A DNA stretch of 64,000 bases from Actinernus sp. WN-2022. Lineage: Eukaryota; Cnidaria; Anthozoa; Actiniaria; Actinernidae. The notes beneath the pieces are model-generated. The model made no database searches and had not been told where the DNA came from. It worked only from the letters and a program-made list of their open reading frames with translations. Shown piece by piece: positions 1 to 11,200 of the stretch. Both the position numbers and the translations under genes were made by a program. Where the stretch lies: the NCBI GenBank assembly GCA_030867875.1, contig JAOWCC010001606.1, positions 186,001-250,000 on the forward strand, read 5' to 3'. Every line of letters starts with the position of its first letter. Position 1 is the stretch's first letter.

Positions 1-147
1 GGTAGAGTCACCTACGAGAAGTTCCTCAGTCTGTAGTCAACACTTGTATTTGTTTTATGCTAATCAACAAACACTTCAGAAACGATTTCCTATCAACACC
101 TTACTAAATTGTTAGTCTGTAATCTGGCTGGACACAAGAACAGGGCC

Positions 148-397
148 GGTTGTTCAAAGCAAGGGTAGCTTTATACCTAGGATAGCACTAAATCTGTAAG
201 TGTAATCAACAACAAGAAGTTTATTCATACATACCAAAAAAAGGGAAAATACATTTATACTGCTAGGAAAAGAAAATTCGGTATAAAGGGTAATTGGATT
301 GCCTAGAAATAAGTTAAAAGGAAATCTGCACAGTTTAACTTTGGGTTAGTGATTTAACCCCTGGGTAGTGCTTACATTACCCTTGCTTTGAACAACC
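148..397. mobile_element. MITE with about 22 bp terminal inverted repeats
   Basis: The left end reads GGTTGTTCAAAGCAAGGGTA, and its reverse complement, with small differences, closes the element at 376-397. The 250 bp between the ends has no coding potential. This is the structure of a non-autonomous DNA transposon. No clear target-site duplication is visible, so the superfamily is open. The element at 11546-11693 has similar end sequence (TTGTT next to AAAGGGTGGAT) and may be a distant relative. Confidence 0.7.
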
Positions 398-419
398 AAG
401 TTCAGGTGGATAAGGAATG

Positions 420-834
420 GGCCGTTTGCAGAAATGCAATCACATGATTGTACTGGATGGCAAAAAAATCTGACTTCATTTATTTAAAGGCGCTTGTACA
501 AGATCGATAGTGTTATAGCAAAACCTGTTTGTGAAATGTCTGTTCCACCTCCAATAGGCCCTTTGCAGCTATTACAGTCATGTGCTGATATAATACTTCA
601 TTAACGAATGAATTGAGCTCATGATCCCCATGGGAAGGCATTGCCATGAATACTAGAGTCCTCGAGCAAGCTATCTTTAAAAACGCAGTTTTAGAAAGAT
701 CAGCAATTGATTGGAGGTGGAAAATAGCATTTGCAAACAGGCATTACCGATGTCGTACAAGGCCTTTAAATAAATGAAGTCAGTTATTTTTTGCTCTCCA
801 GTACAACCACGTTATTTGTTAGCTGCAAAGGGCC
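420..834. mobile_element. Imperfect long inverted-repeat (foldback) element
   Basis: Two arms of about 130 bp, 420-560 and 705-834, are imperfect reverse complements. They share the core CTTCATTTATTTAAAGGC, the phrase CCACCTCCAAT and end motifs of the GGCC/TTTGCAG kind. Indels separate the arms. There is no ORF inside. It is best read as a decayed MITE or foldback element. Confidence 0.65.
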
Positions 835-979
835 TATCGATCGTCAATCTTTCAAAATCAGTGTTTTGTAGTTTCCTACAAAAGGCGTTTTGATATTTCC
901 TGCAAAAGGCCTATTAGATAGACAAAATACATGTATAGAAATTGTATATTCCTGCCTTGTGTGTTATATTTTAACAGTT

Positions 980-2150
980 TTTTTTATTTTTATTTTTTTT
1001 TATTTACTTACTTCGGCCATAATAGAAGATACAAAATAGAATAAAGTAAAATATACAACAAACAAAACATAGAGGCCAGGAGAACCAACACAGCGTTAGC
1101 CAATTACGTTGGTTTCCTATGAAAAATAAAATTACAATAAATGATCTAATTACAATACCTATTTCAACCTAAAAGCAGCATTTGAGAGGTGCGGTTAACT
1201 GTCTTGCCTGGTGACATTTCAGACATACAGACTTCCAAGACCTAGGGTTCTCGATGTCAAATACAGAAGTGATGGCAGACACGTAATATTTAAATAGTAA
1301 TGATCTAAACTTAGGTAAAGAGATGTCTGATTTACACAGTTCGTGTGGAAGTGTATTCCAAGTTCGGGAAGCTCTTATAAAATAACTATTTTGGTAACAC
1401 AGGGTCTTGACAATAGGAATCTGATAAGTAATAAGATTAAGTGAGTTATCCATCGAACGTAGAGAGATGCTTAAATTCACCCTGTTTACAAGCTTTGGCA
1501 AAACATCTGGAGCTAAGGTTACTAAACCGTGTTTTGCCTTATACAAGAAGATGAGGTCAAGGTATTCGTACCAGTAACATAAAGGTAAAAGCTTTAGAGT
1601 TAAGAGTCTAGATTTGTAGGAGATGTCTGTTTGGAAGGGCAATAGGAGAATAAACTTAGTAGCCCTCCTTTGTGTTCTTTCTATGTCCTGCATCAGATCG
1701 ACAGTTTGTGGGCTCCATACTTGTGAGGCATAGGCAAGGTTCGACCTTACCAGGGACAAGTACAGACATCGACGGGCGCTAGTACTTCGGACTTTGACGG
1801 CAGAGCGTCTGAGTAGGCCAAGCAACTGGTTCGCCTTGGTGATCTGTTGACGAATGTGAATGGACCATGTAAGGTCGGTACCAACGGTCACGCCTAGGTC
1901 TTTTTCGCTAGGAACGTGGTCCAAAACTTGACCATCAATGGTATAGTTAGCCAATAGGGGACTGCGTTTCCTGGTAATGGTTAAAACTTTACATTTCTTC
2001 GCATTGAACTTCAGCCGCCAAGAGCGTGCCCAGGTCGCCAAATTAAATACCTCACCCTGAAGAATGGAGACGTCTGCTGCAGATTCCACTACCGAGAAGC
2101 ATTTGGTGTCGTCAGCAAACATTGTCACCTCGACATTGTCACATGTTCAC
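980..2150 (-). pseudogene. LINE fragment: C-terminal reverse transcriptase (CR1/Jockey-like)
   Basis: The open frame at 1169-2128 encodes the end of a non-LTR retrotransposon reverse transcriptase. It begins at the catalytic box FADDTK and continues through the W-x-LKFNxKKC, LGV and thumb motifs (LLGLLRR, YLSLVRSNLAYASQVW) to a normal C-terminus. The palm sequence before FADD is absent and a stop lies about 12 bases upstream of the ORF start, so this is a 5'-truncated copy. Downstream on the minus strand the sequence ends in an A-rich tail (T-rich on plus, 980-1012). Truncation at the 5' end with a poly(A)-like 3' end is the usual result of target-primed reverse transcription. The C-terminal frame is still open for 319 codons, so the insertion is fairly young. 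Which clade it belongs to cannot be settled by eye. Confidence 0.85.
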
Positions 2151-4890
2151 AGTTCTTGGGACATTATTGAACCTGCATGAAGGAATTTTCACAAGTATTC
2201 AAGTGTCCCGTGGAGAGCCCAATGAATCCTGCTAAGAAGTGTGTCATCTGGTAATCAGCAGTCCCCCCTGAATCCCAAGCATATACTGATAGGAGTGTTG
2301 CTTGACATATATTGTATGAAACGGGGGGTTATACGCATTAGGATTTGCTGTGTTTAGCTGGAGTAATTATATAAGCAAAGGTTAATAGGAGAGTTTGCCT
2401 ATTTATACTCTTTTGAGCTAAACTTTGTTTAATTCAGAATTGGATTACAGGAAAGGAATCTGTAGCTTGTGCAGTGTGAGACTGGTTAAGATGACCAGTT
2501 AAGTTCCTTCCATAGACACTTTAATGTAGATATCTCTCGTAAGCAAGGTTCTGGCAAGGGCTATTTGTAGTTTTATAGTAGTTAAACAAGGCCAGTGAAA
2601 TTATTCACATTTTGATTCAAGGGCCTCAGATTACAAATTAGGAATCTTGTAATAATTAATAATAACTTTATGTAAACTGATAAGACCGATCAGCTAATCG
2701 TTTTTGATTAGCTGGTATCAACTGGTGACCAGTAAATAGGGGATGATTTTGTTGTACGACATTCGTTTATACCTGCTGGTTTTAAAGGGTAAAACAGTAA
2801 GATGAACAAGATGGTCACATTTTCACCAAAAAAAATTAATGTCTTTTCTGCAGTCATTCTGCCCGTCGTAGCTCATATGATTTAGCAATAGTACAAATAA
2901 GTTATCATCTGAGGATTATCCTCAGATGATAACTTGTACATGTACTATTGCTAAAATCATATGAGCTATGATGGGCAGAATGACTGTAGGCAGTCCATTT
3001 GCAACTGCTAAAATTGCGATCAAACCTTGTATAAAATTTTGTTCTCTATTTCACTTGTCAACTAAATCAAATCAACATTGTTTAAGTAGCAAAATGTGGC
3101 ACTTGCGATGCAGATCCTAATAGCCATGCATGTACATGCATACAAAACGAAAAGCAAATTCAAATAATATTTACATTTTGTTGTCTGGGTCCTTTTTGCC
3201 TGACGTGGCCCAAATAGCTTATGCTAATATCTAATTTTGCCATTATTATTGTATCATGATGATAGCTATTTCTTTCCCATTTCTCTCTATTTTTGACCCC
3301 TGGAACATCAATAAAGTGATTTTAATATCTTGACGTTTTCACTTGTCTCATGCAATCGTTAAAAGAATTCAGCCAGTCATAAACAGAGGAGCAGGTCATT
3401 TATTGACAGGTATCCCTAACGAATAATTACCAAAATAATTTGATCGGCTCAAGATCCCCCAAAAGAGAAAGGTCAGCTACAGTATGTTCACTATATATTG
3501 TAGCCCCTATTCCAGTAGGGCTGCTCTAATTTGCATAATGCAAAAAAGGTAGGGTATAAATAGGTGAAGTGAATGCAGTCTGTAATAATTAGAAAATAAA
3601 TAACATTACACTCTAAAAAAGTAACAGGCCCTAAAAGGTACAGAGGCAAACATTTTCCCCAAAAAGGAGTGCAGAATACACGTATATCAGAGTTCAATAT
3701 AGAGGAGTCCCCTGGGAAGAGATGATGACAAGCAAATGGACAGCGAGCTTTACTTTGTAAAACGAAGGAGAATTAGAGCTTGCCAAGAACAACTCAGATA
3801 CTTTGTGCTCTATTGTTGAACATGTAGCATTGCCATTGTATTTCAGTCATGTAGGGCGGGGGCAGTTGCCCCACACTCAGAAGAGAGATTGACAGAAGTC
3901 ATCAATGAAAATCTCCCAAACTTTATCATCCCCCCCCCCCCCCCCGTTTACAGCCATAATTGCAGAAAAAAAAAATCCATAAAAACTCGTAAGCTGCACT
4001 CCCGAGGTAATTTTCGTTACTTTCAAAATTTGAAAGGTTAAAAATCTGTGGTTTATACATGTATGTGAGGAAATACAGTATTTAAAAAATTGAGTTACTC
4101 ATTTTTCAGGTAGCCTTGAAGTAAGATAATTTGTCCATTTTGATGAGTTTCAAAATTACCTGGAAAATCCCATACTCCATTTTTTTTTTAAAGGAATCCA
4201 AAATCATTGAATCCTTCCTTTATTAATTGTCAATGTTTAATTACCCTCCAATTTAAATGAGGGGTTCTGAAAATGCTCTTTCGACCCCAGTCCTCCACTT
4301 TGGTGGTAACATGTCCACCCCCTGTTAACAGATCACCAAACTCACGTCTTCTTACCCACAACTGCTATATAAATCCATTTCTGTTATTGTAAAACAACAA
4401 ATTGATAGATGTACATTGTACAACAACATTATTTTATTCCTCTTTTTATACAAAGGTTATATACATTTGTTTCATTAGGCCATCCCAATCAAATGTTTTG
4501 TTTACTATTGCCCTCGGGTTCATGATGGTGGCATGGGTCGGTCGGTTAGTCGATTAAACAAAAAAAGCGTCTGCTCCAAGTTGGCTTCAGTTGAAGACTC
4601 TCGTAAAAATGTTCATGTATTCAACTACTTTTTCCCTCTACCAGTTGTGGATTGACAATTTGCAATTGAATGAGAAAGGCAAGAAACTAATATTTATTTA
4701 GAGAGCTCAGAAGAGGTGTAGTTAAAAAAATATTCTTCCATCTTTTTTCAATCTTCAATATTTTTTCCAAAACATTGGGTCAGTCTTAAACCTATTTTTT
4801 TTAGGCTTTTAAAAAAGGGTAGTTCAGGCAATAGTAAACAAAATATTTTCAGGCTTCTCACACATTTGCAGTGAAAAAAAAAACTACACA
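2151..4890. other. Gene-free AT-rich stretch
   Basis: No convincing coding sequence was found. The stretch holds a strong palindrome (2851-2986), a run of 16 C (3930-3945) and otherwise AT-rich sequence. The short open frames on both strands have no recognisable motifs. Confidence 0.6.
2851..2986. repeat. Near-perfect palindrome, 136 bp
   Basis: The arms 2851-2916 and 2917-2986 are reverse complements with a few mismatches and small indels. The centre is GTTATCATCTGAGG / CCTCAGATGATAAC with almost no loop. Such a structure can extrude as a cruciform. It may be a small foldback MITE. No target duplication was identified. Confidence 0.8.
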
Positions 4891-4896
4891 CACTGA

Positions 4897-6428
4897 TGCA
4901 CCTATCAATGTCTTGCCCCAACGGGGGGAGGGCGGGCATACCCAGGGGCTATTGACATTTTCGAAAGCAAAACGTCAATAATCCCCACCCAAAGGCTAAA
5001 CAGACATGACAAATATCCCCTCCCATGGGAAAATATTAGCACATTTCAATACAGTAATATTTATTTCAATTAAAGTGGTGGTAATCCTTGAAGCTAAAAA
5101 TCCTTCAAGGATTGAGATTGGTTTGGTGTTGTCTATTAAAACAACACCAAACCAATCTCAGCGAGAAACAACTTCATCAATCCACATAAAACATACTACA
5201 TACATATCATTAAACAATACACTTCTTATAATAACTTTTTGTTGTACTTTCCTGTTCCCATCGAAAGTTAAAACCCCGGTTCTCCTCCACGCTTCAGCAC
5301 CAACACCTCGAGATTTAACAAAGTTCTCAATGTCATTTCCAATGTTAGGATACTTTTTTAAAATGGTACCAATCTGTTTACTCCGTCTCCTTTTCAGAAA
5401 TCTCTCATCTTCTTAGCAGCCTTCCTTGCTGCTTGTTTCCGCAGACTTTTTACTTTCCTCGAAATCAATTCTTTTGCTTTTGGTCCTAATGCATCATTAA
5501 CAGTAACCCACTCTTCCGGATCTATATTACTCTCATCCTAAGATTAACGTTGCTGATTCTAGCACAGGCAGCCCAATCTCATAATTTGTGTATTTATATG
5601 CTTACAAATATCGCTTGAATAGTTCATATTAAAATCCTTCCAAAACATGTATATTAGACAAATAAATACACGACTTCACCCTACAATGTTTCAGTTGTGG
5701 TTATTCATACCTCTGAGCTCTTCTAGGGTTGTTTCCGCTGTTTTTTTCCGAACCTCTTTCCCTCACCTCCTAATAAAAGGAAAAGGCTGGAGACAACCGA
5801 CAAATATACGCGATGCATAACCTGTAATCTTTGCCACGAAAATCACACTTTTCTCACTCCAAATAACTCGAAACTTCGGTAGGACATAGAATGATAAATG
5901 AACTCATCCCAACCCGAATTTTAAGATCCAGCGATACCACATTCTGGAGAAATCGAACTATTTGTCTATCAGTATCGTTACTGAACAAGGACCTATCGAA
6001 TAAATGTTTCAAGAACATACAGGTTCAGCTTTGTCAGCATAATTTTAAATGCACGTGTTCTTCGGTTTGACAAGCTAAACTCCATTCGATTCATTTTTCA
6101 TGAAGAAAGTAAAAAATGAAACAAAAGCAAAGGTCATGTGTTTGTTTTGCAAAAAAACTAAATAGAGGCAAGTGGCATGTTTTCAGCATGGATATTGAGC
6201 AAATTATTTACCATTTTTTGACTTGCTTTCCACGCTATCCGGCAATTTGGATCGCTTTGGCCTATCTCTCTCCCAGTCCTTCTCGGCTAAAAATGTCAAA
6301 CAGCCCGACCCTGGGGGGAGCCCTGTGTCAATAAAAACTCAACAACCCCTGTCACGGGCAACGCTTCAATGTCAATAGCCCATGTATGCCCGCCCTCCCC
6401 CCGTTGGGGCAAGACATTGATAGGTGCA
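4897..6428. mobile_element. 1.53 kb DNA transposon-like element with about 63 bp TIRs
   Basis: The first 44 bp (4897-4940, beginning TGCACCTATCAATGTCTTGC) are repeated perfectly as a reverse complement at 6385-6428. Similarity continues to about 63 bp after a small indel. TGA flanks both ends (4894-4896 and 6429-6431), consistent with a 3 bp target duplication as made by PIF/Harbinger- or CACTA-type transposases. The inside holds a degraded coding segment on the minus strand (separate entry) and a 20 bp perfect hairpin at 5113-5132 / 5141-5160. No DDE motif was recognised, so the superfamily remains open. Confidence 0.75.
5230..5545 (-). pseudogene. Degraded ORF of unknown family inside the 1.53 kb element
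   Basis: Read on the minus strand, 5545 to about 5405 encodes a lysine/arginine-rich helix (RKVKSLRKQAARKAAKK). After a one-base shift near 5405 a second segment runs on in another frame to about 5240, with ILKKYPNIG, VGAEAWRRTGVLTFDGN and a basic tail. The jump between the two halves without loss of sense suggests a single frameshift in a once continuous ORF. From memory, similar stretches occur in uncharacterised cnidarian proteins linked to repeats, but I cannot name the family. A methionine-led basic stretch further upstream on the minus strand (about 6095-6000) might be an earlier exon. Confidence 0.45.
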
Positions 6429-6506
6429 TGACCAAGAAGCATTTTTCACTGACCTCCAGTGCATGCTCGTATTTCCCCCAAAAATATTCAATTGCTATTT
6501 TGGGAC

Positions 6507-7012
6507 AGCAACATTGAATGTTAACCCTGATTGTATTGGCAGGACCTTACATGGCAACATTGAATGTTAACCCTGATTGTATTGGCAGGACCTTACATGG
6601 CAACATTGAATGTTAACCGTGATTGTATTGGCAGGACCTTACATGGCAACATTGAATGTTAACCCTGATTGTATTGGCAGGACCTTACATGGCAACATTG
6701 AATGTTAACCCTGATTGTATTGGCAGGACCTTACATGGCAACATTGAATGTTAACCGTGATTGTATTGGCAGGACCTTACATGGCAACATTGAATGTTAA
6801 CCGTGATTGTATTGGCAGGACCTTACATGGCAACATTGAATGTTAACCGTGATTGTATTGGCAGGACCTTACATGGCAACATTGAATGTTAACCGTGATT
6901 GTATTGGCAGGACCTTACATGGCAACATTGAATGTTAACCGTGATTGTATTGGCAGGACCTTACATGGCAACATTGAATGTTAACCGTGATTGTATTGGC
7001 AGGACCTTACAT
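6507..7012. repeat. Minisatellite, 46 bp unit x 11
   Basis: There are eleven head-to-tail copies of a 46 bp unit that contains CAACATTGAATGTTAACC and ends CAGGACCTTACATG. Copies are almost identical. The main variable site is CCCTG versus CCGTG, in the order C C G C C G G G G G G from left to right. The array lies between the 1.53 kb element and the 3' end of the TRIM-NHL gene. Confidence 0.95.
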
Positions 7013-8160
7013 GTACATACATTACATTTTTAGTGACAATATCATTTAGATAATTAAATAATACTCTAACATACAAGTAGAATTGAGTCACAGTATACAA
7101 AACCAATATTCCTAAAATAACAGCATTCAAGTGTAACCAATCATGCAAATTAAGAGCTATTTAATTGAGAAAACTTTAAATTGATACAAAATAACAAAAA
7201 AATGAGCAAATAGCAAAATTAATGGTTTATCATGATTGTGCTAGAAAATATATTTTACTTTAGGATTTGTTTCTCTATACACATTTAATGAAATTGCTGT
7301 TTCTGTTAAAAGAAAACTACATTAGTTCACATACCCCATCAATTGACACTACAAACTGCAATATATATACACACCACTCTATATACAAGACAACATACAA
7401 GATTAGTACACTAACAGCATGTTAATATCCTGATGAACATGACAACAATGGAGAATTTGTTCGCCAGAAAGACAGTGTATGGAATAAGCCATTTACTGGT
7501 CTGTGACAAGAATTCTCAATCAAATAAATAAAGGTTGAAAGCTCTGAATTTATGATATGTGCAGCAAAGAAACAATCAAAAGAAATAATGTAATTACCAA
7601 AGAAAACTTTTGACAACAACAAAGAAATAGAACTACTTTATGAAAATAATGTCATTGCTTATCTTGTCAGACACTGAAACAGTTATGTGAATAAAACTTA
7701 GCTGACATAAATTTTACAAAGAAACTACAACTAAATTCATTTTGTATCAGTGAAATTACCTCTTTTATAATCAATTGTTTTAGTAAAGTCAAGCTAATTA
7801 GTTCTAAAAGAACTCTTGACAATTTAACAGAAATAGTTTACAGGGAAAACATTAAACCGATAATCAGTAGTGAAGTTTACAAATAGTAACTAAGTAAGCT
7901 CCCATTTACACGGCAAAAAAACTTGGTTGTTTCAGTAATATAATGAAAAATGCATCCATAATAAAACCTGTTGTCTATTTTACAAGAATAAGAACGAAAA
8001 GTTATAAAAAGGAAGGAAGAAAACATTTCAAACTAAACATTGTACAGAAAACAATCAAAAATAACGCGCGAGTTTTATCGGAGAAAAAATCTAACTCGTA
8101 AAAATGCGAAAAAAGAATAGTTGTGATAAATAGGAACAGTTGTAGATGTTGTACTTACGT
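7013..8160. other. AT-rich 3' flank of the TRIM-NHL gene
   Basis: No coding sequence is visible. On the minus strand this is downstream of the TRIM-NHL stop codon and may hold its 3' UTR. A consensus donor (minus-strand GTAAGT, plus 8153-8158) lies about 57 bases past the stop, so an intron in the 3' UTR is possible. I could not pick a polyadenylation signal with confidence. Confidence 0.4.
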
Positions 8161-8214
8161 GTTGAAGGTTGTAGATATTGTGTGTTGATAGAGTAGAGTG
8201 GATTCAGTTCTACA

Positions 8215-11200
8215 CTAACGCCATACATGAACACGATGGTTGATGTATTCTGTCACCATCACAGTACGGCCATCAGGGAGAACTGTCAGGTCTACTGGAC
8301 AACACATCTTACCAAGATTAGAACCTTCACTACCGAATGTACCCACACATTCACCTTCCTGTGTTAGCACCTGAACACGATGATTATTACAGTCACAGAC
8401 CAGTAGATAACTGTGTCCATACACTGTAAGGCCACGGGGATAATCAAACTGACCATTACCTTGTCCACGTGAACCGAACTGACGAACGAATTGTCCATTA
8501 TCATCGGCAAACACACGAATACAATGTTCAACAGAATACGATACAAAATATGTACCGTTAGTGTACGTTATATAGAATGGGTCTGATCTATATTGGTTAC
8601 CAAACTCTCTAATAAACACTCCATCTCTATTAAACATCTTTACCCCTCGCTTATCTCCCTGACTACACACCACAACATTACCCTGGTTACAAACACATAC
8701 TCCACGAGGACTCTCAACTCTCCCCTCACCAATACTACGAATAAACACTCCATCTACTGAAAACACTTGAACCCTGTTATTACCCCTGTCACTAACAATA
8801 ATATTATTATTGTATTTATCTACTGTGACTCCGAAAGGTAAGTTCATTTGTCCTTTTTTGCTTCCCTCACCACCAAGTTCGCGTTGATATTCTCCACTGC
8901 TATTAAATACTTGAACTCGGTGGTTATCGGTGTCCGCTATGAGAACACACTGCTGTTCATTCACTGTTATGCCCCATGGACAACTAAACTGTCCTCTTCC
9001 TTTACCAGGAGAACCAAATGTTTTAACAGGTTTCAATTCACTGATAATATTTACAATTCTCTCATCAATGTCGTGTCCTTCAAATGTTGTTGTAATTCTG
9101 TACTGTCCTTCCTTCACTGTTTTTTGGTGAACAATGTTATTGCCGTTTTCCTTTTCGTTATAAACAATCTTTACGTCTATTTGCCGTCCTTCATGATCCT
9201 CCATTTTAACACGTAGTGATTCCTCAGCACAAAAGCACAACTCTCCCATTCTGTTCCTTGTTAATATTCTTAGTTGTATTCCATGAGAAACATTTTCTAC
9301 TTGAACTGTGCTGCGACGAGGGTCGACTGTGAAGAGAAAACACAACACAAACCGTTAGTTGAGAAGAGAGAAATAAAGACAGAATTAAACTGAAATTTAC
9401 ACATGTATTAAACACTTAATATTACATGAAGAGTTCTTATTGATTAGGCTAAGGTAGTATTTCTACACACTAATACAAACTAGTGTTTTTCAAGTTCTTT
9501 ACCAAGGTTTCAAGATGAAGATTCTTTTCAAAACGGCAGACTAAACTGATTCAGGCTGACATTTGCTAAAACACCGAACTAATTATTACTACAATATGAG
9601 CAGGAGAGATTTTCTAGTTGATATATCGCTCTCAGCACTAGAGAATGATTAGAAAAATAACCGCAGCAATTCAAAGAAAATTCAACGAGTTCTAACTAAA
9701 ACAACTTCAATAAAAAAGCTTACCCGGCTATAAACCTGCATATTGTCGAATTCCTTGTTTGAATGATAATCTGTTTTCACCCGATAAACTGAATGAAGAA
9801 ACTATTCTATCTTCATCACGAACACTTCCTGTTAATTTTGTGGACGTACTGACGTCCTTATCAAGAGATTTTGTTCTTTCTAAACACAGAATCAGGTTCT
9901 GTGAAGAACTCCAACGTTTTCTTTTCGTTTCTTTGGTGAAGTTGGACTTAAGTAAAGAAAGTGCACCAATCACAACACAGGAAAGTGCACCAATCACAAC
10001 GCAGAAACATCCTCGGACGCGTGAGGAAACGACATTTGCGTGTTGCAGTTAAATGGTATCTTACATCTGTAATCTGATTGGTGGACTTCGATCCGGTTTT
10101 TGCTTGATAGTTGAAAATTACCTCTACTTTTCATCCATTATATTTACAAGTTATTTTTGTGGTTTAGAATATAATATACCTAGACGGATTAACAAAATAT
10201 ATATTTTGTAAAAAGAATTGCTTATCATAGAAAATACAAACAATGTCACTTTTGATTAATAAAACATACCAACTCGATCCAAATCACCCTAAAAGCGAGT
10301 TCACAAAATGGCGATTTATTTTTCCGGGATCTATCTATGAGCCCGGTGGCGAATCACTGGGAACAACATTTTCGAAACAGCAGTGATTCCCCGGTGACTT
10401 TAACCATTGATAATCTATCCAACTCGTAGCCTTTTGCTAATCACCGTGAAATCTCCGCTAGATTGGTGATAGTTGTCTTTGTTAGAATATTTGACCCACC
10501 TCTTGTCTCGAGAAATACATTTTTTTATAAATAAATATATATAATAATACACCCCCCCCAAAAAAAAAATTCTTTTATATAAATGTCTTATGTTTGGTAT
10601 CACCACAACATCCGCCATCCGCAGGGGCAATAAAGCTGAAACGAGGAATTGTGTTTCTGACAATCTGACACTGAAGAAGAGAAACTGAGTGGTAATGTGT
10701 TGTTTCATGATACCGTGGATGACAACTCATCAAAAGCGAGAATGAGTTTAGTTGCTGGTGAATTGTACAGTTCAACTGATGAAGACAACTGAACTACAAA
10801 TTATTCAATCACTAGACAAAATATGGAATCTGGTAAAAATTCTCGTCAGAAGTAATGAAAGACGACCTAGAGAGGATCAAGGGGTATGCTCCCCGTAGAC
10901 ATGTTTTGAAAATTAATAATACAAACTACAGTTTTCTGTTAATTTTGCGACAACAGCTATTATTTGGGGATGAGAAAACAATCCGATCCTATTTAAATCA
11001 AATGAAATGAAATCCGGGCTCACTGACTGTACGCGTAACAAATAACTCAAAATGGTATACTAGGGTAGAGTGTTGCGTGACGACCCATTAAATTACAGCT
11101 GCGATAAAGACTACATACTGCGGTTTAATTTTTTTTCAATTTTGATCGGTACATTAATATGGTCTACATACACCCCCCCCCCCCCCCCCCCGGGCATTTC

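Noticed and set aside
6507..7012. CRISPR array
   Set aside because: The 46 bp units are directly adjacent with no unique spacers, and the genome is eukaryotic.
8848..9216. Plus-strand ORFs of 66-122 codons over the NHL exon
   Set aside because: They are shadows of the minus-strand NHL coding exon, with no motif of their own.
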